Source of the DNA: Alphaproteobacteria bacterium
GTDB lineage: Bacteria > Pseudomonadota > Alphaproteobacteria > Micropepsales > Micropepsaceae
Assembly: GCA_028869725.1 (NCBI GenBank)
Contig: JAGWRJ010000361.1
Span: forward strand, 1-42,693
Reading direction: 5' to 3'
Length of the DNA: 42,693 nucleotides
Shown: positions 1 to 8,715 of the stretch, piece after piece
Layout of the letters: each line of letters begins with the position of its first letter
Position numbering within the stretch: position 1 is the first letter of the stretch
The notes under the pieces: generated by a model
Databases searched by the model: none
The model's input: the letters and a program-made list of their open reading frames with translations, nothing else
What the model was told of the DNA's origin: nothing
Made by a program: the position numbers and the translations under genes

Positions 1-102
1 CGAGCCGAGACGGGCGCGCTGGCGCTCGCCGGAGCGGTCGCACTGACCGCACGCGCCGTGGAGCGTGCGTTACAGGAGGTGGGGGCGGATGCGCGCGCCT
101 GA
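1..102 (+). CDS. C-terminal end of an unidentified protein (partial)
   Basis: An open frame runs in from the left edge and stops with TGA at 100-102. It encodes 33 residues rich in Ala, Arg and Glu, with the pattern of an amphipathic helix. The stop lies inside the start of lpxK (14-base overlap with the ATG at 89), so the two genes are translationally linked. In many alphaproteobacteria the gene before lpxK is waaA (Kdo transferase), and a C-terminal helix would fit. The visible piece carries no diagnostic motif, so that identity is only a guess from context. Confidence 0.5.
   Translation, partial: RAETGALALAGAVALTARAVERALQEVGADARA
75..80 (+). promoter_or_regulatory. Shine-Dalgarno site that sets the lpxK start
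   Basis: GGAGGT lies 8 bases before the ATG at 89. An in-frame GTG at 65 sits upstream of this site and has no such sequence in front of it. The ATG at 89 is therefore the better start. Confidence 0.7.
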
Positions 103-1060
103 GTTCTGGAGCCGCAACGACCTATGCGCGCGCTGGATCGGCGCCGGGCTCGCACCTCTGGGTTGGGTGTATGGCGCAAGCGTGGCGTACAAATCAGCCC
201 GCGCCCGGCCCTATCGGGCGAGGGCTCAGGTAATCTGCGTCGGCAATCTGACCGTAGGCGGCACAGGCAAGACCCCGCTGGCGCTGGTGATCTATGAGAT
301 GCTGCACCAGAGCGGTCGGCGACCGGTATTTCTAAGCCGGGGCTATGGCGGAGTGCAGCGCGGCCCTCTTCTCGTCGATCCGGCAGACATGACGGCCGCC
401 GAAGTGGGTGACGAGCCTCTGCTGCTGGCCCACCACGGCGCGGTGATCGTCGCCCGCGACCGTGGCGCGGGCGCACGCCTTGCAGACACGATGGGATTTG
501 ATGCCATCGTTATGGACGATGGCCACCAGAACTTTGCTCTCGCCAAGGATCTGTCGCTGGTGGTTATCGATGGCGAGTTGGGTTTCGGCAATGGTCGGCT
601 GGTGCCCGCAGGGCCATTGCGCGAATCCCTGACGCAGGGACTGGCACGGGCGGACGCCGTGATCGTCATCGGCGGCACAGCCCCTGACCTCGGCAGCTAT
701 CGCGAGCCGGTTCTGCATGGCGCGTTCGTCGCAGACTGTGCATCCTGGAAAGGGCGGCGCGCAGTTGCCTTTGCCGGAATCGGCCGGCCGCAGAAATTCT
801 TCACGACCCTAAGGGCTTGTGGCGTCGATCTCGCGGAATGCGTTGCCTTTGCCGATCATCATCCTTACACCGCAGATGAGCTCGCCTGCCTCGCCCGCAC
901 CGCCAAACTTCATGATGCCATGCTGATCACCACCGAAAAGGACTATGTACGCCTCATGCCGGAGCAGCGCGCAGGTATTTGCGTGCTCGCAATCAAGATG
1001 CAGCTGCGCGAGCCGGAACGCCTGCAGAGCTTGATCGACAGGGCGCAGGTTCGGTCATGA
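89..1060 (+). CDS. lpxK: Tetraacyldisaccharide 4'-kinase (lipid A 4'-kinase)
   Basis: LpxK phosphorylates the 4' position of the lipid A disaccharide at the cytoplasmic face of the inner membrane, using ATP. The 323-residue product has the usual family length. Residues 52-62 form the Walker A loop (GNLTVGGTGKT), preceded by an N-terminal hydrophobic/amphipathic segment that docks the enzyme on the membrane. A DDGHQN motif around residue 146 matches the family's conserved acidic loop. The start was chosen by the GGAGGT at 75-80. The stop overlaps the next start as ATGA at 1057-1060, so lpxK and the acyltransferase are coupled. Together they indicate a lipid A maturation operon. Confidence 0.95.
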   Translation: MRAPEFWSRNDLCARWIGAGLAPLGWVYGASVAYKSARARPYRARAQVICVGNLTVGGTGKTPLALVIYEMLHQSGRRPVFLSRGYGGVQRGPLLVDPADMTAAEVGDEPLLLAHHGAVIVARDRGAGARLADTMGFDAIVMDDGHQNFALAKDLSLVVIDGELGFGNGRLVPAGPLRESLTQGLARADAVIVIGGTAPDLGSYREPVLHGAFVADCASWKGRRAVAFAGIGRPQKFFTTLRACGVDLAECVAFADHHPYTADELACLARTAKLHDAMLITTEKDYVRLMPEQRAGICVLAIKMQLREPERLQSLIDRAQVRS

Positions 1061-2061
1061 CGATACCAACGCGTCCGACCGGGCTGTCGCTCTACTGGCG
1101 CCTGCGTTACCGCGCGGAGGCTGCTCTCTTCTTTGCCTTCATGGGGATTTTTCGGCTCCTTTCTGTCGATGCAGCCTCTGCGCTTGGTGGCTTCATAGGC
1201 CGTCATCTGCTCGCACATACGCCCATCGATGCGCGTGCACAGCGCAATCTCGAGGCCGCCTATCCCGACAAGTCGCCGGCCGAACTTGCCGCAATACGCA
1301 AAGAGATGTGGGACAATCTCGGCCGTACCATCGCCGAGTATCCGCATTTGGATGCCTTCCGCATGCGTGGCGATCAGCCCCGTATCCTGGTCGATGGACT
1401 TGAACATGTGCGCTGGGCGCAGCAGACCGGAAAAGGAATCATCTTCCTCTCCGGACACTTCGCCAACTGGGAGATCCTGCCGATCACAGCGGCCGATTAT
1501 GGGTTGGACGGCGGTATGGTATATCGGCCCGTCAACAATCCCTACGTCGACGCTTGGACCGTTGCACAGCGCACCCGCAATGGGCCGAAGCAGTGCATTT
1601 CAAAGGGGGTACAGGGAACGCGGCGCATATTTTCGCTACTGCGTCAGGCCAAGGCGATCTTCATCCTGGTCGACCAGAAAACCAATGAGGGCATCCCGGC
1701 ACAATTCTTTGGCCGCGTAGCGATGACCACGCCGGCTCCGGCAGTTCTGGCCCTCAAGGTCGGGGCGGTTCTTCTGCCCACAACCAATGAACGCGTAGAT
1801 GGAGCCCACTTCAGGGTTACGGTTCATCCACCCATCATTCCGGTTGCAAGCGACGATCATGATCGTGACGTGCTCAACCTGACACAGCAGATCAACGACG
1901 TCATCGAGGCAGTAGTCCGCAAACGTCCCTCGCAGTGGCTTTGGATCCACCGGCGCTGGCCCAAAGCCGGCGACCAACCACGGTCGCGACGGGGCAGAAC
2001 AGCTCAGGCCCTTGGCGGCAACGGTGTCGGTGTCGACAGTGATGGATCAAGCTTGACCTGA
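1057..2061 (+). CDS. Lipid A / lysophospholipid acyltransferase (LpxL/HtrB family)
   Basis: Members transfer an acyl chain to Kdo-lipid A precursors at the inner membrane. The HX4E catalytic signature is visible as H134-FANW-E139. An N-terminal hydrophobic segment (about residues 20-45) would anchor the enzyme, and the family's C-terminal WIHRRW element follows QW at about residue 296. Start is the ATG overlapping the lpxK stop. After WIHRRWPK there is a tail of roughly 30 residues rich in Arg, Gly and Ser, encoded partly opposite the end of the convergent M23 gene (58-base overlap). The secondary acyl donor and position cannot be told from sequence. A phospholipid or ornithine-lipid acyltransferase is a less likely alternative. 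Confidence 0.88.
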   Translation: MTIPTRPTGLSLYWRLRYRAEAALFFAFMGIFRLLSVDAASALGGFIGRHLLAHTPIDARAQRNLEAAYPDKSPAELAAIRKEMWDNLGRTIAEYPHLDAFRMRGDQPRILVDGLEHVRWAQQTGKGIIFLSGHFANWEILPITAADYGLDGGMVYRPVNNPYVDAWTVAQRTRNGPKQCISKGVQGTRRIFSLLRQAKAIFILVDQKTNEGIPAQFFGRVAMTTPAPAVLALKVGAVLLPTTNERVDGAHFRVTVHPPIIPVASDDHDRDVLNLTQQINDVIEAVVRKRPSQWLWIHRRWPKAGDQPRSRRGRTAQALGGNGVGVDSDGSSLT

Positions 2062-2834
2062 AACCAGTTCAGACCCCAGTGCAGATTGGGTCCGGTAGCC
2101 CGTCCGGTCACGCCAATCGTTCCGATGCGCTGGCCTCGGCGGACATGCTCGCCGAGCTTCACCGCGATGACGCTCTGGTGCACGTAGCAGGTTGACACGC
2201 CCTGGCCGTGATCGAGCAGTGTGAGATTGCCATCCAGTACGTAGTCAGAGCCAATCAGGGAGACGACGCCATCTGCCGGTGCACGAATGGGTGTTCCAGC
2301 TGGCGCGGCGATATCGATACCCAGATGCGGAGCCCGAGGCTGGCCATCCAGAACGCGCTGGCTGCCATAAACCGATGTGACGATCCCCGCGACTGGCCAG
2401 TCAAGACCGCCAGCAAACCAGACTGCGTCCGTCGTGCGCGTGCGCGCCTGTGCGATGGCCAGCGCCTCGTCGTGAATGCGCTGCAGGACCTGAGGCGGCG
2501 GAGAAACCTCATTTTCCGGCAACCCATTGATCCGCTGGACTTCGTAGATCCGCGGCATGATATCGACCTGCCGATGCGCGAGCCTGCTGCCGCTTCTGGC
2601 CTCGATCTGCGCAGAGCCGGTGCGGTCATAGGCAATGCCGAAGGTGAACGCTCCGTCGGCGCCAACCTCCACCGGCTCACCATCAACGCGGACCTGGGCG
2701 CCGGCCCGGCTCCTGCCCACGACAAGCTTGCCCTGCTCGGCGGCCGCAGGCACCGCCAGGAGCGGATCATCTGCCCATGCCGGTAGCATCCAGCCAATGG
2801 CACCCAGCGCTAGAAGATCGCGGCGCGCAATCAC
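2004..2834 (-). CDS. LytM/M23-family peptidoglycan endopeptidase homologue, altered active site
   Basis: M23 proteins cleave peptide cross-links in peptidoglycan or, when degenerate, activate amidases. The 276-residue product starts with a signal peptide that carries an ARRDLLAL twin-arginine-like motif and a probable cut after AWA (about residue 21). The LytM domain occupies about residues 145-265. Zinc ligands H170 and D174 (HLGID) and H252 are present, as is the upstream YVH histidine. The usual HxH pair reads N250-L-H252, so the catalytic first histidine is replaced by asparagine. Start is GTG at 2832-2834, overlapping the DUF2093 stop by 4 bases. It is the last gene of an xseA-DUF2093-M23 run. 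It may be a regulator rather than a hydrolase. Confidence 0.85.
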   Translation of the reverse strand: MIARRDLLALGAIGWMLPAWADDPLLAVPAAAEQGKLVVGRSRAGAQVRVDGEPVEVGADGAFTFGIAYDRTGSAQIEARSGSRLAHRQVDIMPRIYEVQRINGLPENEVSPPPQVLQRIHDEALAIAQARTRTTDAVWFAGGLDWPVAGIVTSVYGSQRVLDGQPRAPHLGIDIAAPAGTPIRAPADGVVSLIGSDYVLDGNLTLLDHGQGVSTCYVHQSVIAVKLGEHVRRGQRIGTIGVTGRATGPNLHWGLNWFQVKLDPSLSTPTPLPPRA

Positions 2835-3058
2835 TTTGGGGTAAGACCCGCTGCCGAAAAGCGCTTGAGGGCTTCAGCCGGCGACGCATACGCTTCCTGA
2901 AGGTCAACGCTCCAATAGCGCAGAGCATCCAGTGGAATCTGCACACCTGAGACCGCGCACACGACATAGGAGCCGGAGCGAACGATACGGTATTCGCCGT
3001 CCACATATTCAAGTACGGCCTCGCCATCCGGCCGAAAATCGCGATCCATTCGGTTCAT
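2831..3058 (-). CDS. DUF2093 domain protein
   Basis: The 75-residue product matches the small DUF2093 family of alphaproteobacteria, whose function is unknown. Typical features are the central Gly-Ser-Tyr-Val turn followed by a hydrophobic strand and the sequence IPLDALRYWSVD. There is no signal peptide or membrane segment, so it is probably cytoplasmic. It lies 66 bases after xseA on the same strand, and its stop overlaps the GTG start of the M23 gene (2831-2834), which suggests coupled translation. Confidence 0.85.
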   Translation of the reverse strand: MNRMDRDFRPDGEAVLEYVDGEYRIVRSGSYVVCAVSGVQIPLDALRYWSVDLQEAYASPAEALKRFSAAGLTPK

Positions 3059-3124
3059 GGTGTATCCCGTCTCTGACTGAAGGTAAGCTACATGCTGGTC
3101 GAATTGAAGGCCCGGCCTGTGCTT

Positions 3125-4564
3125 TTATGCCTGTCCGTCGTCCTGCTCTGCGAACAGCGCCCCCTGCGCCTGGGCCGCCCCTGATGTGATCGCAGGTGTT
3201 TTTTTTCGCGGGTCACCCGTGACTACTGCCCCGCGCGCGCCATCGGCAAAGATCAGCTCAAGACGTTCACCCGCTTCCAGCTCCCTGGCTGAGCGGCGCA
3301 GATGGCCGTCGGTGCCCCGCACGAGGGCAAAGCCACGCGCCAGAGCCGAGCGATGGCTCGCACTCTCGAGAATGCGGCCAAGTCCCTCGATCTTGCGCTG
3401 AAGCTCACCGCGATGCGCGGTCATGGCGCGACGAAGGCGCTGGGCGAGCACCCCGGCCCGTTCGCCACCGGTGTCCAGCTGACGGCGGACGGTCGCGGGC
3501 CGCAGGAGCGCTGCGACCGTGACGAGATCCTGCCGGTGTCCTGCCAGATTGCGCTGGAGCACATGTGACAGCCGTTCGATTGCCGCATCCAGTCGCTGAC
3601 GTGGTGCTGCGAATACGTTCCCAGCGCGGGGCAGCGCACGGACTAGACCGTGCAACCTGGTCCGGCGCTCGCTCATGGCCCGCGCGAAACTGCGTTCGCT
3701 GCGTCGCTCCAGCTCGCGTAGTTGACTGATAAGATCGGCACGGACCGGCACGGCAATTTCGGCCGCCGCAGTGGGCGTGGGTGCGCGGCGATCGGCCGCG
3801 TAATCGATCAAGGTCGTATCTGTCTCATGGCCTATAGCCGAGATCAGTGGAATGGCGCTGGCCGCGGCCGCGCGCACCACCGCCTCGTCGTTAAACGCCA
3901 TCAGATCCTCGATCGAGCCACCACCGCGCGCAACGATCAGAACGTCGGGCCTCGGAACTGGGCCTCCCTGCCCAAGGGCATTGAACCCCTCGATGGCTGC
4001 CGCAATTTCTGCTGCAGCCCTGTCGCCCTGGACCGGCACCGGCCACAGCAGTACCGGGCGCGGAAAGCGCTCATCGATCCGGTGCAGGATGTCGCGGATT
4101 ACGGCGCCGGTAGGCGAGGTCACAACCCCGATCAGCTCCGGCAGAAAGGGAAGCGGCTTCTTGCGCGCACTGTCGAACAGCCCTTCGGCCGCGAGCTTCT
4201 GCTTGCGCTGCTCGATGAGAGCCATCAGGGCTCCGGTCCCGGCCAGTTCCAGCTGTTCGACGATAAGCTGATAGCGCGAGCTGCCGGCATAGGTGGTGAT
4301 CCGGCCGCTGCAGACCACCTCCATTCCGGCTTCGGGGCGCAGGCGAAGCGCCCGCGCAGTCGGCCGCCAGATGATGGCGTTCAGGACTGATTTTTCATCC
4401 TTGAGGTCAAAATAGACATGGCCTGAGGCGGCAGTCTTGAGGCCACTGATTTCACCGCGCACGCGGACAAAGCCAAACGCATCTTCCACCGTACGCCGTA
4501 GCGCGGTGGACAGTTCGCTCACCGTGAATTCTGGGAGGTTGAGACGCGGAGAAGCTTCGCTCAT
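3125..4564 (-). CDS. xseA: Exodeoxyribonuclease VII large subunit
   Basis: XseA, with the small subunit XseB, degrades single-stranded DNA to acid-soluble oligonucleotides in the cytoplasm. The 479 residues fit the family. An OB-fold occupies about residues 10-110 (VRGEISGLK, then GHVYFDLKD). The catalytic core follows with the conserved VITSPTGAVIRDI-type element (here VVTSPTGAVIRDI), RGGGSIEDL and AIGHETD motifs. The C-terminal part is a long, Arg-rich coiled region that in this family binds XseB. No xseB is visible in the window. It is divergent from purD with only 46 bases between the two starts. Confidence 0.96.
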   Translation of the reverse strand: MSEASPRLNLPEFTVSELSTALRRTVEDAFGFVRVRGEISGLKTAASGHVYFDLKDEKSVLNAIIWRPTARALRLRPEAGMEVVCSGRITTYAGSSRYQLIVEQLELAGTGALMALIEQRKQKLAAEGLFDSARKKPLPFLPELIGVVTSPTGAVIRDILHRIDERFPRPVLLWPVPVQGDRAAAEIAAAIEGFNALGQGGPVPRPDVLIVARGGGSIEDLMAFNDEAVVRAAAASAIPLISAIGHETDTTLIDYAADRRAPTPTAAAEIAVPVRADLISQLRELERRSERSFARAMSERRTRLHGLVRALPRAGNVFAAPRQRLDAAIERLSHVLQRNLAGHRQDLVTVAALLRPATVRRQLDTGGERAGVLAQRLRRAMTAHRGELQRKIEGLGRILESASHRSALARGFALVRGTDGHLRRSARELEAGERLELIFADGARGAVVTGDPRKKTPAITSGAAQAQGALFAEQDDGQA

Positions 4565-4610
4565 GGCATATTCATGCTACATCGCGTCCAGGAATGCACC
4601 CTGTAAGAGG

Positions 4611-5903
4611 ATGAGTTCAGTGGACGTCTTGCTGGTCGGGTCCGGTGCCCGGGAACATGCGCTGGCCTGGAAACTGCGACAGAGCCCCCTTCTCGGCCGC
4701 CTGTATTGCGCCCCTGGTAATGCCGGCATCGCAGCAGTCGCCGAATGTGTCGCAATCGGTGCCGAGGATCTCGACGGCCTCGTTGAATTTGCCCGCACGG
4801 CGCGGGTTGACTTCGTACTTGTGGGGCCGGAAGCCCCCCTCGTCGGCGGCCTTGCGGACCGCATGGCCGCCGCAGGAATTTTGGCCCTGGGTCCGGGTGC
4901 TGACGCCGCCCAGCTCGAAGGTTCCAAGGGTTTTGTGAAAGACCTGTGCCGCAGCCACAATATTCCCACCGCGGCCTATGAGCGCTTCCGGGCGCCCACG
5001 CCGGCCAAGGCTTACGCGGCGCAGTTGGGTTATCCAGTGGTGATCAAGGCCGACGGTCTGGCCGCCGGCAAAGGCGTGGTGATCGCAGCCAACGCGGCCG
5101 AGGCCGACGCGGCGATCGAGGCCATGTTCGATGGCGCCTTCGGCGCTGCCGGCCAGCAGATTGTGGTCGAAGAGTTTCTTGACGGCGAAGAGCTCAGCTT
5201 CTTCGTCCTCAGCGACGGACGCCAGGCGCTGTTTCTTGGTGCAGCTCAGGACCACAAGCGCGTCGGGGACGGCGATGTCGGACCCAACACAGGAGGCATG
5301 GGCGCTTACTCGCCTACACCGCTCATCACCCCGAAGCTCCAGGATGAGATCATGGGCTTGATCGTGCATCCCACAATCGCGGCCATGGCGGCGGCCGGTA
5401 CGCCCTATCGCGGTGTGCTCTTTGCCGGACTGATGCTGACGGACGAAGGACCCAAGCTCATCGAGTTCAATTGCCGCTTTGGGGATCCCGAATGTCAGGT
5501 GCTCATGCTGCGCCTTACGAGCGACCTGCTGCCAGCGCTGGTCGCCGCCGCCCGAGGCGATTTGAAGGGCATGACCCTTAAGTGGAGCCCTGAAGTGGCC
5601 CTCACCGTGGTCATGGCGGCGAAAGGCTATCCGGGAGCCTATGCCAAGGGCACCGTGATCCGGGGCCTCGACCGCCAGGGCGGCTTGCCCGACGCCCTGG
5701 TCTTTCATGCCGCAACGTCAAAAGACGGCGATCAGCTCGTTGCAAATGGCGGGCGCGTGCTGTCCGTCAGCGCCCGCGGCAAAAGCGTGCACGAGGCGCA
5801 GGCCCGCGCCTATGCTGCCGTGGACCGGATCGACTGGCCTCAGGGATTTTGCCGGCGCGACATCGGCTGGCGTGCGGTAGCCCGTGAGCGGGTACGGGAT
5901 TAA
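4611..5903 (+). CDS. purD: Phosphoribosylamine-glycine ligase (GAR synthetase)
   Basis: PurD makes glycinamide ribonucleotide from phosphoribosylamine, glycine and ATP, the second step of purine synthesis. The 430-residue product has the family N-domain (VLLVGSGAREHALAWKL), the ATP-grasp region (VVIKADGLAAGKGVVIA, then EEFLDGEELSFFVL) and the metal-binding EFNCRFGDPE near residue 290. The ATG at 4611 is chosen because translation from it begins exactly at the conserved VDVLLVGSGAREH segment, and because an AGAGG lies just upstream. Upstream in-frame codons fall inside xseA. The last 25 residues, rich in Arg, extend slightly past the usual C-terminal domain. Confidence 0.96.
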   Translation: MSSVDVLLVGSGAREHALAWKLRQSPLLGRLYCAPGNAGIAAVAECVAIGAEDLDGLVEFARTARVDFVLVGPEAPLVGGLADRMAAAGILALGPGADAAQLEGSKGFVKDLCRSHNIPTAAYERFRAPTPAKAYAAQLGYPVVIKADGLAAGKGVVIAANAAEADAAIEAMFDGAFGAAGQQIVVEEFLDGEELSFFVLSDGRQALFLGAAQDHKRVGDGDVGPNTGGMGAYSPTPLITPKLQDEIMGLIVHPTIAAMAAAGTPYRGVLFAGLMLTDEGPKLIEFNCRFGDPECQVLMLRLTSDLLPALVAAARGDLKGMTLKWSPEVALTVVMAAKGYPGAYAKGTVIRGLDRQGGLPDALVFHAATSKDGDQLVANGGRVLSVSARGKSVHEAQARAYAAVDRIDWPQGFCRRDIGWRAVARERVRD

Positions 5904-5986
5904 TGGGCGCGAGCGATCTTGTGCCCGCGGCCCTGAACGGCTCAAATTCATTCCGACCTGCAATTGCTATCTGAGGAGTAGAGCGC

Positions 5987-7078
5987 GTGAGCGAAAGCGA
6001 CGATCGTCAGGAGAAGTTCTCCGGAACCAAGGAGGTGGCCGAGCGCTACCGCTTCGACACCAAGCGCCTGGCCGACTATCTGGCGTCGCGAATCGAGGGC
6101 TTCCAGAACCCGCTGGAGGTACGTCAGTTCAAGGGCGGTCAATCGAACCCCACCTACCAGCTGATCACGCCCAATCGCAAATATGTCCTGCGACGCAAAC
6201 CGCCGGGCAAGCTCCTGCCCTCCGCGCATGCGGTCGATCGCGAATACAAGGTCATACACGCCCTTTATCCGACCGGCTTTCCTGTCGCCAAACCCTATCT
6301 GCTGTGTGAGGACGAGAGCGTTATCGGGACAACATTCTACGTGATGGAATGCGTGGAGGGCAGGATCTACTGGGGTCCATTGCTTCCCGACTGTTCTGCA
6401 CGCGAACGCACGGCCATTTACGATGCCATGAACGAAACCCTGGCGCGGCTGCATCAGCTCGACTATCGCAAGCTAGGGCTCGAGGACTTCGGCAAACCGG
6501 GCAACTACATTGCCCGGCAGATTGCGCGCTGGACCAAGCAGTACAAGCTGTCGGAGACCGAGACCATTGTCGAGATGGACAAGCTGATCGACTGGTTGCC
6601 GGCAAATCTCCCCCCCGGCGAACGCAGCTCGATCGTCCATGGCGATTACCGACTCGACAACATGATCCTTCATCCGACCGAGCCAAAAGTCCTTGCGGTG
6701 CTCGACTGGGAACTTTCGACGATCGGCGATCCCATGGCCGACTTTACCTACCATCTGATGCAGTGGCAGATGCCCCCCGGCGGCGGCACCGCAGGCACCA
6801 CGACCCTGGTCGGTAGCGACCTGAAATCGTTAGGAATTCCTACTCTCGAAGCCTACACCGCGCAGTATTGCGCGCGCACCGGGCGCGACACGATTCCCAA
6901 CATGGACTATTACGCGGCATATAATTTCTTTCGGCTTGCCGGCATCCTGCAGGGCATTGTCGGACGCGTACGCGACGGTACGGCTGCCAATGCCAATGCG
7001 GCACAAAATGCCGAGGCGGTGCGGCCTCTCGCTAGGAGAGCCTGGGAGTTTGCCAAGCGTGCAGGCGCTACGGACTGA
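5987..7078 (+). CDS. APH-fold phosphotransferase, ACAD10/11- and LvaA-like
   Basis: This 363-residue protein belongs to the aminoglycoside-phosphotransferase fold branch found next to, or fused with, acyl-CoA dehydrogenases. Kinase features are visible: GGQSNPTYQL in the nucleotide loop, YVLRRKPPG with the ATP-binding lysine, HGDYRLDNMILH as the catalytic loop (Asp and Asn) and LDWELSTIGDPMAD as the metal-binding loop. Established knowledge: Pseudomonas LvaA and the mammalian ACAD10/11 kinase domains phosphorylate 4-hydroxyacyl-CoAs. Here the matching dehydrogenase is 1.7 kb downstream on the other strand. Start is GTG at 5987, with GAGGAG 9-10 bases upstream; no better ATG exists. A true antibiotic-resistance function is unlikely. 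Confidence 0.88.
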   Translation: MSESDDRQEKFSGTKEVAERYRFDTKRLADYLASRIEGFQNPLEVRQFKGGQSNPTYQLITPNRKYVLRRKPPGKLLPSAHAVDREYKVIHALYPTGFPVAKPYLLCEDESVIGTTFYVMECVEGRIYWGPLLPDCSARERTAIYDAMNETLARLHQLDYRKLGLEDFGKPGNYIARQIARWTKQYKLSETETIVEMDKLIDWLPANLPPGERSSIVHGDYRLDNMILHPTEPKVLAVLDWELSTIGDPMADFTYHLMQWQMPPGGGTAGTTTLVGSDLKSLGIPTLEAYTAQYCARTGRDTIPNMDYYAAYNFFRLAGILQGIVGRVRDGTAANANAAQNAEAVRPLARRAWEFAKRAGATD

Positions 7079-7161
7079 CCCTTTGCGGCCGAAAGACTTG
7101 CTTAAACCGTCTTAGGTACCATTCCCGCTCGGCCCAAAGCCATCAGGACTGGAGCGGAGCT

Positions 7162-8715
7162 ATGACGGCAGCAGGTGATGATGCAGCAACTGAGCGCGCG
7201 CTGGCGCGCGCGCAGCTGCAACTCGCCCTGACCGAGCGGGTTGCCCGCGTCGGCTCGTGGCGCATGGATCTACGCACCGGTGAAACCACATGGTCGGAAG
7301 GGCTCTACGCTCTTCTTGGCATGGAACCACAGCGGATGTCGGCGTCCCCCGGTGGTTGGATCCTGGAATCGGTCGAGCCGGATGACGTCGCCGCCTCACA
7401 GGCAGAAATCGCCCGCGCCATCGACGAGCGCCGGCCATTCCGTTACCGCACCCGTACCAGGAGCAATGCCAGTCATATCGCAGTGTGCGAGACGCAGGGG
7501 GACATCGAGTACGACACTGAAGGCAATCCCGTGGCGCTCATCGCGGTCTGCAGCGACGTGACCGAACTCGCCGACAAGCACGATGTGATGGTACGTATCC
7601 AGGAATGGTACCGTTGCCTCGCCGATCAGGCATCCGACATCATCATCCTCTACAACAGCGCAGGAGAGGTGATCTTTGCTTCAGACGCATTACAGCGCCT
7701 GCTTGGGCGCTCACCTGCAGACATCGGTGGCGGGCGCTTCGTTCAGTATGTTCACCCCGAGGACCTCCACGAAGCCAACAGGCTGGTTGCCAATCCTGCT
7801 CCCGGCGAGACCCTGACGGCGACATATCGCGTGCGTCACAATGACGGCCATTACCTCTGGATGGAATCAACCTCGCGCGGCATTTATGCCGGAGGCAGGC
7901 TGCTCAACATCATCGGCGTGTCGCGCGACATTACGGCCCGCAAACGTCAAGAATCCGAAACCGCCAAAGCACGCGACGAAGCGGTCGCAGCGAACATCGC
8001 CAAGTCGACATTCCTTGCCAATATGAGTCATGAGTTACGCACGCCGCTGAATGCCATCATCGGTTTTGCCGAAATCATGCGCCGCCAGATGTTCGGCCCA
8101 CTCGGCAGCGAACAATATGCCGACTACGCGCACCTCATCCATGAGTCAGGTCAGCTTTTGCTCGAACTGATATCTGACGTGCTGGACATGGCCAAGATCG
8201 AGGCCGGAAAACTGGAACTGAATTTTGAAATGCTGCCGCTCAACCTCATCATTGAGGACTGCCTGCGACTGATCGAGGAACGGGCACGGCAGAACGCGGT
8301 TAGTTTGGTGACCCGTCTTGCCGACGCCGTCCCAACGGTCGAAGCCGATCGCCGCGCCATCAAGCAGATCCTGCTCAATCTGTTGTCGAATGCCGTCAAG
8401 TTCACGATGCGTGGCGGCTGTATCACCGTACGCACCGGTCTTAGCGAAGGAGGACTGCTTCTTAGTGTCGAGGACGACGGCGTGGGCATTCCCGCTGAAG
8501 ATCTGCCCCGTCTCGGCAGTCCGTTCGAGCAGGCCCGTACCGACGCCACGCTGTCTGCCGGCGGTGCGGGGCTTGGTCTGGCGCTGGTGCGTGCCCTTGC
8601 AGAGAAGCACGGCGGATGGTTGCGCATCGAAAGCGAGCAGGGGCTGGGAACCACGGTCAAGGTCTGGCTACCACGGACCCAGCACGACCGCCTGCAAAAA
8701 GAAGCGGCGGCCTGA
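7162..8715 (+). CDS. PAS-PAS sensor histidine kinase
   Basis: The 517-residue protein has two PAS domains (about residues 25-135 and 150-265), a short linker helix, a HisKA dimerisation domain with the phospho-acceptor H290 (MSHELRTPLN) and a HATPase domain (QILLNLLSNAVKF, VEDDGVGIP, GGAGLGLALVR). No signal peptide or membrane helix is visible, so it senses a cytoplasmic cue. It has no receiver domain and no response-regulator gene nearby, making it an orphan kinase. The ATG at 7162 has a GGAG Shine-Dalgarno 8 bases upstream. It sits between the phosphotransferase and the acyl-CoA dehydrogenase genes. Its last codons include the U-tract and stem of the terminator for the convergent gene. The ligand cannot be predicted. 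Confidence 0.93.
   Translation: MTAAGDDAATERALARAQLQLALTERVARVGSWRMDLRTGETTWSEGLYALLGMEPQRMSASPGGWILESVEPDDVAASQAEIARAIDERRPFRYRTRTRSNASHIAVCETQGDIEYDTEGNPVALIAVCSDVTELADKHDVMVRIQEWYRCLADQASDIIILYNSAGEVIFASDALQRLLGRSPADIGGGRFVQYVHPEDLHEANRLVANPAPGETLTATYRVRHNDGHYLWMESTSRGIYAGGRLLNIIGVSRDITARKRQESETAKARDEAVAANIAKSTFLANMSHELRTPLNAIIGFAEIMRRQMFGPLGSEQYADYAHLIHESGQLLLELISDVLDMAKIEAGKLELNFEMLPLNLIIEDCLRLIEERARQNAVSLVTRLADAVPTVEADRRAIKQILLNLLSNAVKFTMRGGCITVRTGLSEGGLLLSVEDDGVGIPAEDLPRLGSPFEQARTDATLSAGGAGLGLALVRALAEKHGGWLRIESEQGLGTTVKVWLPRTQHDRLQKEAAA

Noticed and set aside
4617..5708. A 363-codon open frame antisense to purD
   Set aside because: It is the mirror of a high-GC coding frame. Its translation has no recognisable domain, while purD on the other strand is complete and conserved.
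5987..7078. Antibiotic-resistance aminoglycoside phosphotransferase
   Set aside because: Only the fold is shared. The sequence and the neighbouring acyl-CoA dehydrogenase match the acyl-CoA-linked branch.
7101..7115. TTAA-like pair resembling a CtrA site before the histidine kinase
   Set aside because: The spacing is 6 rather than 7 bases and the second half reads TTAG, so it does not fit the consensus.
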